Source: an uncultured Clostridiaceae bacterium (GTDB lineage Bacteria > Bacillota > Clostridia > TANB77 > CAG-508). From it: a stretch of DNA of 41,117 bases. Shown here one piece after another: positions 16,397 through 25,317 of this stretch (positions are counted from its first letter, which is position 1; each line of letters begins with the position of its first letter). The notes beneath the pieces were generated by a model that searched no databases, was not told the DNA's origin, and saw only the letters and a program-made list of their open reading frames with translations. The position numbers were made by a program, and so were the translations under genes. The DNA lies in assembly GCA_946493085.1 (NCBI GenBank), contig CAMMAC010000013.1, forward strand, positions 1-41,117. The letters run 5' to 3'.

Positions 16397-18219
16397 ACTT
16401 TTGTGTTTTTTACAATATAGTCGTTTACATCTAGTCTAAAGTTTGGATTAAAGTATGGGTCTCCCGCTTCTAGTTCTTTTTTCCATCTTTTTTCAAATCG
16501 TTCTATTTCTCCTAAGAAACGTTTTTGCTTCTCTGGTGTATCTTCATAACCTCTAGACTTTGACTCATAATGAGTTAACATGACATATGGGTCATATATA
16601 ATTAAATATCCTTTTTCTCTTATTTTTAAACAAAAGTCTATATCGTTAAATGCTACCGCAAATCCTTCATCCATATAGTCTACTTCTTCATAAACATTTC
16701 TTTTAGCTAACATACAAGCTGCTGTAACAGCACTCATATTTTGTACAAAACTATCTCTTGCGAAATATCCTCTATGGTCTTTATATAAATTCTTTAGCAC
16801 ATGTCCGCCTATTCCACCCATTCCTATAATCACACCTGCATGTTGAATGGTATCATCTGGGTAAAATAGTTTTACTCCTACTGCTCCTACATCTTCTCTT
16901 TGAGCATAGCCAAGCATTTCTTCTAACCAATCTGGTGTTAATACTTCTGTGTCGTTATTTAATTGCAAAATATACTCTCCTGTGGTATGTTTTACACCAT
17001 AATTGATAATTTTGGAGTAATTGAATTGCTTTTCTGGATAATACAATATGCTTACCTTTTCGTTTTTTTCTATTTCTTTATAATAAGCAAATGTTTCTTC
17101 TTTTTTACTATTATTTTCTATTACCACAATTTCATAATTTGGATAGGTAGTTTGCTCTAGGATAGAATTTATACAAGTTTTTAATTCTCCAATATGGTCC
17201 ATATTTGGAATTAAAATAGTTACCTTTGGTGTTCCTTTTACCGCATAACGAATACGGTAGATTCCTAAAGTAATTCCATGCTCTACGGTTCCTTCTAGTC
17301 CCACTCTCTTTAAGTGGTCTTGTAATACACGTATACCAGACTCAAAAGCATATGGCTTTGCATCTCCTGCTGTTGCTGCTGCAGTAGAAGCAGGATGTAC
17401 TCTCCAATGATACAAAATCTTTGGAATGTGTATGATTTTATCTGTTAATTCACTCATACGAATGATAATGTCATAGTCTTGTGCACCATCATAATTACTA
17501 CGAAATCCGCCTAGCTTGTCCATTAGCTCTTTTTTAAAGGTACTAAAATGACAAATATAATTGTTAGAACGTAGAGTATCTATTGCAAAATCTGGTTTAA
17601 AATGTGGATCAAATCTTTTTCCTCCTAAAGTAGTAAATTTATCTTCGTCTGAATAAATAAATTCTACTTCTGGATGTCTATTAATAATTTTTACTACCTC
17701 ATATAAAGCAAATGGTGCTAATAAATCGTCATGGTCTAATAAGGAAATATAGTCTCCTGTTGCCATCATAAGTGCTGCATTTGTATTTCCAGAAATTCCT
17801 CTATTTTCTGCTAAAAATTGATAGTGAATTCTATCATCTTTTTTGCAAATTTCTTCTATTTCTTTATTTTTTTCTGGACTACCATCTGCCAAACAAAGCT
17901 CCCAATTTGAATAAGTTTGCTCTATCATTCTATCTACTAATTCTTCGAAATATTGCTTAGGTGTATTGTACATAGGAATAATCACACTGATTTTAGGTTG
18001 TTTTTCAAAGGTATGGTGTCTTTGCTCTTCTAATTCTTCCTTGCTAGGCTCATTATAATAAATCCATTTTTCATAGTCATTCATCCTTGCCACTTGATAG
18101 TTCTTAATGCGATAACTAATGGCATGAACAACTTTGCTAAAACATTTTTTGATAGTTCTGATAAATCCATATTTTTTATAATAATAACTAATTTCATTTT
18201 TGATATGTGTAATATTCAC
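16375..18219 (-). CDS. Two-domain family 2 glycosyltransferase
   Basis: About 614 residues with two GT-A domains. First: KISVIIPMYNTPKQYFEELV, CLADGSPEKNKEI and LLDHDDLLAPFALYE. Second: KVTILIPNMDHIGELKTCI, VVIENNSKKEETFAY and LQLNNDTEVLTPDWLEEML, then FNDIDFCLKIREKGY. This arrangement matches bifunctional rhamnosyl/galactosyl-type transferases that add two sugars in turn. The GTG at 18219 overlaps the upstream TGA (GTGA) and has GGAGG five bases before it, so it is preferred to an ATG at 18270 inside the neighbour. Its last six codons come from a palindromic repeat, so the original C-terminus has been replaced or extended. Confidence 0.9.
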   Translation of the reverse strand: MNITHIKNEISYYYKKYGFIRTIKKCFSKVVHAISYRIKNYQVARMNDYEKWIYYNEPSKEELEEQRHHTFEKQPKISVIIPMYNTPKQYFEELVDRMIEQTYSNWELCLADGSPEKNKEIEEICKKDDRIHYQFLAENRGISGNTNAALMMATGDYISLLDHDDLLAPFALYEVVKIINRHPEVEFIYSDEDKFTTLGGKRFDPHFKPDFAIDTLRSNNYICHFSTFKKELMDKLGGFRSNYDGAQDYDIIIRMSELTDKIIHIPKILYHWRVHPASTAAATAGDAKPYAFESGIRVLQDHLKRVGLEGTVEHGITLGIYRIRYAVKGTPKVTILIPNMDHIGELKTCINSILEQTTYPNYEIVVIENNSKKEETFAYYKEIEKNEKVSILYYPEKQFNYSKIINYGVKHTTGEYILQLNNDTEVLTPDWLEEMLGYAQREDVGAVGVKLFYPDDTIQHAGVIIGMGGIGGHVLKNLYKDHRGYFARDSFVQNMSAVTAACMLAKRNVYEEVDYMDEGFAVAFNDIDFCLKIREKGYLIIYDPYVMLTHYESKSRGYEDTPEKQKRFLGEIERFEKRWKKELEAGDPYFNPNFRLDVNDYIVKNTKVDFRNVT

Positions 18220-19922
18220 TTTTTCCTCCCTATTTTTCTTATATTTCTTAGCGGTTTTGTTATTTTCCATGAAATGGAGCTTTGCATAATTTGCACTTCA
18301 TTATTTTTTTCTATTACTGCTTCTTGTAATTGCTTAATTTCTGCTTTTCTCTCCTCAGTCTCTGCTACTTGCTTTTGATATTTCTCTTTTAATTTACGAT
18401 AGCGTCTGCTTTCTAATTCTTGCTTCGTGTATAAATTCCAAACTAATGGTTTTCTTATTTTTTCTTGTATTTTGTCATCTAATTGTTTCAAAACTTCTAT
18501 TGTTTTTTCTCCATATCCCAGTAGCCCCCATACTTGCTCTATCGTAACATATTGATGTAACTCATGATAATACAAAATAGCTCTATAAATCATAAATTCT
18601 GCTGGAACGATTTCTTCTAACCATTCTTGGTCATAGAAATAATATTCTCCTTCTATGACAAAACAATTTTGAAAAAGTAAATCCCATAATCCGTACTGTA
18701 CAAAATGGAACTCTTGTAATTGCTCTTTTTCTACTGCTATCTTATATTTCTCAAATACAGTTTCTTGTGTTTCTTTTATCTCTATGCTTTGCAATTTTTC
18801 TTGTAAAAAGGCTGCATATTCTTTTACCTTTGTAATAAATGCCTCTAGCCCTTGCTCACAATAAATTTCTAATAATACCTTATCTAAAGTTGGTTTATCT
18901 TTTACAAAATGACTTTTGATACAATCGCCTTCATAATAATCCAAGGTAGCAATTCCTAAACTCTTCATAATGTCAATATTCTTTTTCATCTTTTCGATAT
19001 GTTTTTGAGCCTTTTTGTTGGCAGCTGTTTTTGTTACTTCTTCTGTTCCAATTATGGTTTGTATACGATATTTGTCTTTTCGCATATTGGCATAACTAAC
19101 CCATTTAATTGGCAATTCTGGTAATTCTTTTTTTCCTAATTCTATGAAAAAGCTATTGGCGAAAAAAGGAAACAAGCTAGCATTTTCTTCTAAAATAGCA
19201 CGATAAGCATCTACTTCTGAAAAACTAACAACGCCTTGTTTGTAAACTAGATTTCTAGACATATTTTCTACATCTGGCAAATGATTTTCTGTAAAAATCA
19301 CATTTGTTAGTTTATCATCTGGAAGTGGATAAGCATAGCGAGCAAATAAGCCTTCTTTTTGAAATAAGTTATCGCATTTTTTTCTGGAAAGTGTATTTCT
19401 CTTATTATTTACAACCTGTCTTTCTTCTTCGCTAGAAGCCCATGCTTTCATTCCAAAGCGATTTTCTCCTGTAAGAATGATTCTCCCTTCTTCTTTTACA
19501 TATTTTTTAGCAAATGCTACATATTTTTCTATATTGCTATCATTTATATCTATTGCTACTACGAAATCTACCAATTCTGTGATAGCAATATTTTCTAAAT
19601 TTCCGCCCATCACAATTAAATTTTCTATCGTTTCATATCTTTTACGGATTAATTTTGCTTTTTCTTCGTTTTCTTCTATCGCTATTACTTTTTCTGCTTT
19701 TTGGCATAAGACTCCTGTTACTTCTCCGTACCCTGCATTTAATTGTAGTACCGTAGCACCTTTCAACCCAGGATACCAAGAAATGATGTTTCCTCGTACC
19801 TCAGATAAATGGAGAATTTCTTCCAATTTTTCTCCCTTTTCTATTCTTTTTCCGTAATCTTCTGGCTTCTCTTCTAAAATAATGTTAGCAACATTTTCTA
19901 AAATCCCTTCATTTTCTTGCAT
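18216..19922 (-). CDS. SAM-dependent methyltransferase fused to a kinase-like domain and coiled coil
   Basis: 568 residues. Residues 45-200 form a class I methyltransferase with motif I VLQLNAGYGEVTGVL and the acidic AIEENEEKAKLI. From about 290 to 470 a second region with IQTIIGTEEVTKTA, DLLFQNCFVIEGEYYFYDQEW and similar segments recalls lipopolysaccharide-kinase/APH-like folds. A coiled coil follows (KLKEKYQKQVAETEERKAEI) and the end SSISWKITKPLRNIRK is a motif seen at the tails of many surface-polysaccharide transferases. Capping or modification of a glycan chain, ending or tuning its growth, is a reasonable inference. AAGGA lies seven bases before the ATG. Confidence 0.8.
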   Translation of the reverse strand: MQENEGILENVANIILEEKPEDYGKRIEKGEKLEEILHLSEVRGNIISWYPGLKGATVLQLNAGYGEVTGVLCQKAEKVIAIEENEEKAKLIRKRYETIENLIVMGGNLENIAITELVDFVVAIDINDSNIEKYVAFAKKYVKEEGRIILTGENRFGMKAWASSEEERQVVNNKRNTLSRKKCDNLFQKEGLFARYAYPLPDDKLTNVIFTENHLPDVENMSRNLVYKQGVVSFSEVDAYRAILEENASLFPFFANSFFIELGKKELPELPIKWVSYANMRKDKYRIQTIIGTEEVTKTAANKKAQKHIEKMKKNIDIMKSLGIATLDYYEGDCIKSHFVKDKPTLDKVLLEIYCEQGLEAFITKVKEYAAFLQEKLQSIEIKETQETVFEKYKIAVEKEQLQEFHFVQYGLWDLLFQNCFVIEGEYYFYDQEWLEEIVPAEFMIYRAILYYHELHQYVTIEQVWGLLGYGEKTIEVLKQLDDKIQEKIRKPLVWNLYTKQELESRRYRKLKEKYQKQVAETEERKAEIKQLQEAVIEKNNEVQIMQSSISWKITKPLRNIRKIGRKK

Positions 19923-19940
19923 GCTCTATTCCTTTCTCAT

Positions 19941-19963
19941 GAACTTTAGTGCACCTAAAGTTC
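19941..19963. repeat. GAACTTTA palindromic repeat, copy 3, at a stop codon
   Basis: GAACTTTAGTGCACCTAAAGTTC, a 23-bp near-perfect palindrome with a GTGCAC centre. On the minus strand it begins at the TGA stop of the 332-residue glycosyltransferase (19962-19964) and ends 18 nt before the next start. It could act as an mRNA stabiliser or attenuator between two operon genes; no T-run follows. Confidence 0.75.
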
Positions 19964-20960
19964 ATCTTTTCCTTAAAGCTTTTAATACTCTATATCGAAT
20001 AGCAAATAATACCCTTGCTATGGCCGGTAAATTCATAATACAAAATTGTAGTAAATAGTACTTCATTGTTTCTGTTTTATACAGGCGGTGAAAAATCTCC
20101 CATCCTTTTAGGTTAAAATATTTTACTTCCTTTAAATTTTCAAAATAGGCAAGTGCTTCTTGATTTCGCTTTTGCAAAAATTCTGGAAAATTCTTTGGAT
20201 AGTTTACATAGGCTGTAAATAGTTCTATTTTTACTTGCAAAAATAGATTTCGTACTTCATCCAATTTTTTAAATTTATGAGATGTTTTTTCTGTTCCAAT
20301 TTGATTATTTCCATGTTGTCGATAATAGATTGTTTTCTCATCTAAGTAAGCTACTTTTCCTCCTTTTAGCATTACTGTCAATGCTATCCACAAATCATGT
20401 ACTACATATTTGGACTCTTTTGGCAAAGGAAGCATATCTGGAATATATTTCTTTTTGGAAAGCAAAGTACATCCTGTTACACAATTATATAAATATTGCA
20501 TACGATAGTCACTACTATATTTTTTTATTTTTCTTGTTAATAGCATATAGTCATTAAAAGAAGGATAAATTGTTTTTAAATGTTCGTCTACTACTTCTAA
20601 ATCTGTAAATACTAAATCTGCCTGCTCTATCTGGCATTTTTCATATGTTTTTTGTATTTTGTCCTCTTTCCAAACATCATCTTGGTCACATAGCATAAAT
20701 ATTTCATTTTCCACTTTGGTTAATAAAAATTCAAAATTTCCAATATAGCCCAAATTGTTTTCTTGAAAAAATAGTTGAATTCGTTTATCTTTCTCGGCAT
20801 ATTCTTGTAGTATCTGTCTTGTGCCATCTGTAGAGGCATCGTCTGAAATAATTAGACGAATAGCAGAATAAGTCTGGTTTAAAATACTCTCTATTTGCTC
20901 TGCCACATATTTTTCGCCATTATAGGTTGCCATTAACACATCTATTGTTTTGTTGTCCAT
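19962..20960 (-). CDS. Family 2 glycosyltransferase
   Basis: 332 residues. TIDVLMATYNGEKYVAEQIE, IISDDASTDGTRQIL, FFQENNLGYIGNFEFLL and the metal site MLCDQDDVWKEDKI near residue 93 identify the RfbF/WbbL-like rhamnosyltransferase branch, which fits the presence of rmlD. A TM-like segment near the C-terminus (YYLLQFCIMNLPAIARVLFA) may bring it to the membrane. Start ATG with AAAGGA eight bases before. The stop codon is part of a palindromic repeat. A close functional relative is the 334-residue enzyme at 24107. Confidence 0.9.
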   Translation of the reverse strand: MDNKTIDVLMATYNGEKYVAEQIESILNQTYSAIRLIISDDASTDGTRQILQEYAEKDKRIQLFFQENNLGYIGNFEFLLTKVENEIFMLCDQDDVWKEDKIQKTYEKCQIEQADLVFTDLEVVDEHLKTIYPSFNDYMLLTRKIKKYSSDYRMQYLYNCVTGCTLLSKKKYIPDMLPLPKESKYVVHDLWIALTVMLKGGKVAYLDEKTIYYRQHGNNQIGTEKTSHKFKKLDEVRNLFLQVKIELFTAYVNYPKNFPEFLQKRNQEALAYFENLKEVKYFNLKGWEIFHRLYKTETMKYYLLQFCIMNLPAIARVLFAIRYRVLKALRKR

Positions 20961-20996
20961 GGATATTTTCCTTTCTCCATTCCTTATTTTCCCGTT

Positions 20997-21914
20997 CTAC
21001 GGAATAGTAATGGTTTGCATCCCATTTTGTGCTAAATAATTTTCTTGTACGTTCAATTCTTCTAGCCAACTCCTTGTTTCTTTTGTTTTCCATGGTCCAG
21101 AATCTTCTCCTGTACCACTATCGTTATTCCAAAGCCAAGTAGTGGTTGGCCATAATGCTATTTTAGGTGCTACTGCCTGATATAATTCCTTACTTGCACC
21201 TGCTTGTCCATGATGTGCTACTTGCACAATATCACTTTTTAACTTATCCTTTTTGGTATCTAACAATTTTTGACTACTCTCTTCTCCTGTATCTCCTAAA
21301 AATAAAAGGGAAGTATCCTCTGTTCTTACTTGAAATACCATGCTCGAATTATTCATTGCATTTTCTGTAATTTCTGGATTTTTTATTCCTAGTATTTCTA
21401 TTTCTAGATTATCTATGGAATAAATTTGCCCCACTTGTGGCTCCTCTATTTTTTCCTGTATTGTATTTTGCTCTATTGCCTCAAAAAAGGAATCGATATC
21501 TTCTTTTCTGCTTGGTTCATAGGTTTCATACCATTGTCTCTTTGCTATAGAGGCATAAACATGATGAATGGTAATATCCGGATTTTGTATCATCTGTGTA
21601 AATGCTCCCACATGATCAGTATGAATATGGGTAATAAACCACGCTTCTACTTCTCCTCCATGGTCTAAAATGTATTTTTCCACTTCCTGTGCATCTCCTA
21701 TATTTCCTCCATCAATCATAATTAATTTGCCCGCATCTGTTTGGATAGCATATCCCATCATTTGTCTGCCTGTTGTAGGAGAAAATTGCGTCAACATAGT
21801 TTCTTTTTGTGGTTTCGTGGCAATGGCTATTCCTACTATCAAAACAATGAGCAAAACGAGTAGTAAAAGGATTCTTTTTGCTTGCTTTTTATTTACTTTA
21901 TGTTTGTTTGTCAT
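20997..21914 (-). CDS. Membrane-anchored MBL-fold hydrolase (ComEC-C-terminal-like)
   Basis: 305 residues. One N-terminal helix (RILLLLVLLIVLIVGIAIA, 14-33), then a metallo-beta-lactamase domain: GKLIMIDGGN, the metal motif THIHTDH (H96, H98, D100, H101), FLGDTGEES and VAHHGQAGAS. This is close to the free-standing relatives of the ComEC nuclease domain, expected outside the cell here. The end LNVQENYLAQNGMQTITIP is usual for them. It sits inside the polysaccharide operon between a glycosyltransferase and the ABC exporter, so its substrate could be a phosphodiester in the polymer or lipid carrier; that is only inference. Confidence 0.8.
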   Translation of the reverse strand: MTNKHKVNKKQAKRILLLLVLLIVLIVGIAIATKPQKETMLTQFSPTTGRQMMGYAIQTDAGKLIMIDGGNIGDAQEVEKYILDHGGEVEAWFITHIHTDHVGAFTQMIQNPDITIHHVYASIAKRQWYETYEPSRKEDIDSFFEAIEQNTIQEKIEEPQVGQIYSIDNLEIEILGIKNPEITENAMNNSSMVFQVRTEDTSLLFLGDTGEESSQKLLDTKKDKLKSDIVQVAHHGQAGASKELYQAVAPKIALWPTTTWLWNNDSGTGEDSGPWKTKETRSWLEELNVQENYLAQNGMQTITIP

Positions 21915-21944
21915 CCTTTACTTACCTTCCTTCCCCATTTTTTC

Positions 21945-23264
21945 CTATACTTTGGTTACTGTTATATTAGAATCTAATCGATATAGTCCCACACAATCTT
22001 TATCCGACATTACCTCTATTAACACTGCATCATATTTTCTACTAAGCACTTCTAACTCTCCCTTTGCATTAAAATGCGTACAACTAAAAGATAACGTATA
22101 TTTATTAGGTGCTAATTTTAGTACTTGCCTAAATTCTGCAACAGCTACATCTCCTTTATGAAATTTACCAGTTACCACTTTTTCATATAGAGAGTTGCTT
22201 CCCATAATATCTAATCCTTTAAAATCTTTTACCGTCATGGTAAAAATAGGGTCTATTACATCTTCATGAAACATTACTTTGGATTTTAAAACTACCTCTT
22301 TGTTGTTTTCTATCATAGGAAGAGGATTTCCTTTTGTATCGAAAATCCCAAAATCGATAATATCTGCCATTCCATTTCCATAAGAAATACAATTCGGATT
22401 CAAATTTAATTTTGTTTGCCATTCTGCTTCATATTTTTGTTCCTTTGTATTTTCCTTCTTTTCTTCATTTGCTTTCTCTTTTTCTATCTCTTTTGCATGG
22501 TCTTTCTCTTCTACTTTTGCTACTATTTTTTTGTAAGCTTCTACTGCATCTTTTACTTCCCCATCAAATACTTTTTCTCCACTATCTATAATAATGGCCC
22601 TTGTACAATTACGGATAATATCCGAGATATTGTGTGAAACAAATAAAATGGTTTTTCCAGCCTCTTTAAATTGTTCAAATTTTTTAAAACATTTTAATTG
22701 AAACGCCATATCTCCTACCGATAAAACCTCGTCTACAATTAGTACATCTGGATCTACATTAATAGCACATGCAAAAGCAAGTCTTGCAAACATACCAGAA
22801 GAATAGGTTTTTACAGGTTGTGATAAATGGTCTCCTATATCTGCAAAATCAATAATATCCTGTTTTCTTTCTTCTATTTCTTCTCTCGTTAGTCCCATTA
22901 CTTGTCCATGTTGATAAATATTTTCTATTCCAGTTAGTTCCATGTTAAAAGCGGCTCCTAATTCCAATAAGGAACTAATCTTTCCATTTACTTTAATGGT
23001 ACCTCTAGTAGGAGTTACTACTCCTGTTATCATCTTAAGAAGAGTAGATTTTCCTGCTCCATTTTTTCCTAAAACGCCTAGTACTTCTCCTTTATTTACA
23101 GTTAAATTAAAGTCCTTCATTGCCTTAAAATTTTCATGCCTTTTTATTCTAGGAAAAATCGTTTCTATCAGTCTATCTTGCTTACGATGAAACATTTTAT
23201 ATTCTTTTTCTATGTGGTCAATTTGAATCATAACTTGGTCTTTGTCCTTCTTTTGCTCACTCAT
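21945..23264 (-). CDS. ABC transporter ATPase for polysaccharide export (Wzt/TagH-like) with carbohydrate-binding C-terminus
   Basis: 439 residues. ATPase: Walker A GKNGAGKST at 66-74, a shortened signature SSGMFARLAFA near 160, Walker B VLIVDEVLSVGD, and switch His in FVSHNISD. A charged linker rich in Lys and Glu (near 240-285) joins a C-terminal Wzt_C-like beta-sandwich (ISYGNGMADIIDFGIFDTKG, FMTV-like strands, SCTHFNAKGELEVLSRKYD) that in relatives recognises the finished, capped polymer. With the permease 21 nt upstream it forms the exporter for this cluster. AAAGGA precedes the ATG. Confidence 0.93.
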   Translation of the reverse strand: MSEQKKDKDQVMIQIDHIEKEYKMFHRKQDRLIETIFPRIKRHENFKAMKDFNLTVNKGEVLGVLGKNGAGKSTLLKMITGVVTPTRGTIKVNGKISSLLELGAAFNMELTGIENIYQHGQVMGLTREEIEERKQDIIDFADIGDHLSQPVKTYSSGMFARLAFACAINVDPDVLIVDEVLSVGDMAFQLKCFKKFEQFKEAGKTILFVSHNISDIIRNCTRAIIIDSGEKVFDGEVKDAVEAYKKIVAKVEEKDHAKEIEKEKANEEKKENTKEQKYEAEWQTKLNLNPNCISYGNGMADIIDFGIFDTKGNPLPMIENNKEVVLKSKVMFHEDVIDPIFTMTVKDFKGLDIMGSNSLYEKVVTGKFHKGDVAVAEFRQVLKLAPNKYTLSFSCTHFNAKGELEVLSRKYDAVLIEVMSDKDCVGLYRLDSNITVTKV

Positions 23265-23285
23265 ATTCTTGCTTTCCTTTCTTTT

Positions 23286-24077
23286 TTATAATACATCTGC
23301 AAAATCTTTTTTACTTCTCTTAAATACAGAGTTACCCCATAAAAACATAATAATGGTAATTACCCAAAATACAATGGTAAAAATGCCATTTGCTTCTAAC
23401 GCAATATTTCCCTCTAAAAATACATCTCTAAATCCGGTTACTAAATAAGTAAACGGCATACATTTCATCAAATTCAATAAAATGCCATGGTCTTGCACCA
23501 TAGATAAATTCCAAATAACTGGTGTGAACCAGAAAAATAACTGCATTAAAATATTTAATAATTGAGCAAAGTCTGGTACCAAAGTAGTAAGCGCAGAAGT
23601 AAATCTTGTAAAGGCAATAATAAAACAATAGGCTGCCACAATGATATACAATAACATAAGTATTTGTGGGAAATAGCCAAATATACAGCAAACTACTGTT
23701 GCTACTAGCATTAAGAAAATAGAAACAAAGCTAGAAGCTACAATAGAAATAGTAGGGATAACATCTACTGGAAACACTACTTTTTTTACTAAATAGCTAT
23801 AAGTACGTATAGAACTACTCGCAGACACAATGCTATCGTTAATCGTCATCCACATAGCCATACCTGGTAAAAACCAAACAATATATGGGTAATCTCCTGA
23901 ACTACCTGTTTTTAAAATATAATTAAATACAATGACATAAGTTAGCATAAAAATGAAAGGTTGCAAAAACCCCCATATGCTACCTAAACTTGTACTTGCA
24001 AAACGATTTTTAAAGTCGTTCTTTCCTAATTGCCATATCAATTTTCTATTTTGAATGACTGATTTTATAAATTCCAT
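23286..24077 (-). CDS. ABC-2 transporter permease for polysaccharide export (Wzm/TagG-like)
   Basis: 263 residues, six hydrophobic segments, family-typical length. The N-terminal stretch LIWQLGKNDFKNRFASTSLG followed by SIWGFLQPFIFMLTYVIVF is characteristic of Wzm/TagG/RfbA permeases; PFTYLVTGFRDVFLEG occurs before the last helix. It pairs with the downstream ATPase to move an undecaprenyl-linked glycan across the membrane. The closest visible ribosome site (GGAAGG) is 14 nt from the ATG. With the glycosyltransferases around, the product is a cell-wall polysaccharide or teichoic-acid-like polymer containing rhamnose. Confidence 0.93.
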   Translation of the reverse strand: MEFIKSVIQNRKLIWQLGKNDFKNRFASTSLGSIWGFLQPFIFMLTYVIVFNYILKTGSSGDYPYIVWFLPGMAMWMTINDSIVSASSSIRTYSYLVKKVVFPVDVIPTISIVASSFVSIFLMLVATVVCCIFGYFPQILMLLYIIVAAYCFIIAFTRFTSALTTLVPDFAQLLNILMQLFFWFTPVIWNLSMVQDHGILLNLMKCMPFTYLVTGFRDVFLEGNIALEANGIFTIVFWVITIIMFLWGNSVFKRSKKDFADVL

Positions 24078-24106
24078 GTTTTAAATTCATTCCTTCCTAT
24101 ATTTTT

Positions 24107-25111
24107 CTACATAATTACAAATAGCATATACCCTAAAACTGGAAAATGGAATAGTAATACTTCTTTTAACGCTCTTTTTCCAATTCCTTTAAATTTCAAA
24201 TATTGACAATACCTTTTTATATGCCAATTTACATACTTTGTCTTTTCTATTTGCTGGTAATAATCTAGTACATCTTGTTCCTCTTTGGAAAGTTCTCTTC
24301 CTAATTTTTTGCTATAGGCCCCGCACATCTGTGCCCCTTTTAAATACGCATCTACAATTGCTTTTTGGCGGTAAGCATGGTAAGACTTTAATCCGCTTCC
24401 ATTATCTTTTTTCCATAACTTCAAATTTTGTTTTAAATTTCTTCCACCAAACACATTGCTGTTATGCAAACGATACCCAAATAAAGGCTCTTTCATACAA
24501 TAAATTCCTTTTTCTTTGCTAGCTAAATAAACAGAAAGCCAATCGTGTGCCATCATTTCTTCCGAAAAAGGTAGCATTTGCTCTTTAATTTTTTTGGTAA
24601 ATAATTGAGAACATCCAATAGCAATGTGCCTAGAAAAAGCTAAAATATTGTCCTTTCCTTCTATTTGAGGCATATTTTTATAACTCAAATAACTTGTATG
24701 TAGAATAGCCCCTTGCTCATCAATTTGTTCTGCATCTGTATAGACTAAATCTACATCTCTTCCTTTTAAAATACCTAATGATTTTTTTACTTTATCTGCA
24801 TACCAAATATCATCATGGTCGCAAAACATAACGTAGGGTGCTTCTGATTGCTGTAGTAAAAATTCAAAATTTTTAAGATACCCTAAATTTTGCGGTTGTA
24901 AATATACCGTAACTCTATTATCTTTTTCTGCATACTCTTCTAATACTTCTTTTACCTTTTCATCACTAGAACAGTCATCACTAATGATTAAATGAATTTG
25001 GCGATGGCTTTGATTTAAAATACTATCGATTTGTATTTTTAAATAGTTAAGGTTTGTATTGTAGGTAGCAAGCAGAATATCTACTAAATCTTTTTCTTCT
25101 TGTTTTTTCAT
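24107..25111 (-). CDS. Family 2 glycosyltransferase, first gene of the polysaccharide operon
   Basis: About 334 residues. VDILLATYNTNLNYLKIQI, LIISDDCSSDEKVKEVL, LQPQNLGYLKNFEFLL and the metal site MFCDHDDIWYADKV match the same rhamnosyltransferase-like branch as the enzyme at 19962. C-terminal hydrophobic tail FHFPVLGYMLFVIM. The frame extends to a TTG at 25174, but that TTG is the first base of the -35 box TTGACA; the real start is the ATG at 25111 behind GAGGAAAAA. It is followed 29 nt later by the exporter permease. Confidence 0.9.
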   Translation of the reverse strand: MKKQEEKDLVDILLATYNTNLNYLKIQIDSILNQSHRQIHLIISDDCSSDEKVKEVLEEYAEKDNRVTVYLQPQNLGYLKNFEFLLQQSEAPYVMFCDHDDIWYADKVKKSLGILKGRDVDLVYTDAEQIDEQGAILHTSYLSYKNMPQIEGKDNILAFSRHIAIGCSQLFTKKIKEQMLPFSEEMMAHDWLSVYLASKEKGIYCMKEPLFGYRLHNSNVFGGRNLKQNLKLWKKDNGSGLKSYHAYRQKAIVDAYLKGAQMCGAYSKKLGRELSKEEQDVLDYYQQIEKTKYVNWHIKRYCQYLKFKGIGKRALKEVLLFHFPVLGYMLFVIM

Positions 25112-25145
25112 TTTTTCCTCTTTTTTCGCATAATTTACTAGGGTA

Positions 25146-25174
25146 ATTGTATCTTTTCTTGTAGGCTTTGTCAA
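25146..25174 (-). promoter_or_regulatory. Sigma-A-type promoter of the polysaccharide operon
   Basis: On the minus strand TTGACA (25169-25174), a 17-bp spacer and TACAAT (25146-25151). The expected start of transcription is 28 or so bases before the ATG at 25111. It heads the long run of surface polysaccharide genes and lies back to back with the plus-strand promoter at 25226. Confidence 0.85.
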
Positions 25175-25225
25175 GTGCCAATTGGTAGATAAAACGATAT
25201 TCAGCGGATAGCTTTTGAGAGAAAA

Positions 25226-25254
25226 TTGACTTTTATGTTAATATATTATATAAT
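25226..25254 (+). promoter_or_regulatory. Sigma-A-type promoter of the DUF1385-like gene
   Basis: TTGACT (25226-25231), 17-bp spacer, TATAAT (25249-25254), followed about 50 nt later by GGAGG and the ATG at 25318. Divergent from the polysaccharide operon promoter, leaving 51 bp between the two -35 boxes for possible shared control. Confidence 0.85.
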
Positions 25255-25317
25255 TTCCATTAATCATTCTAAAAAGAATTGTAGAAACTATTCACTTTGT
25301 TTTATGGAGGTATCGTT

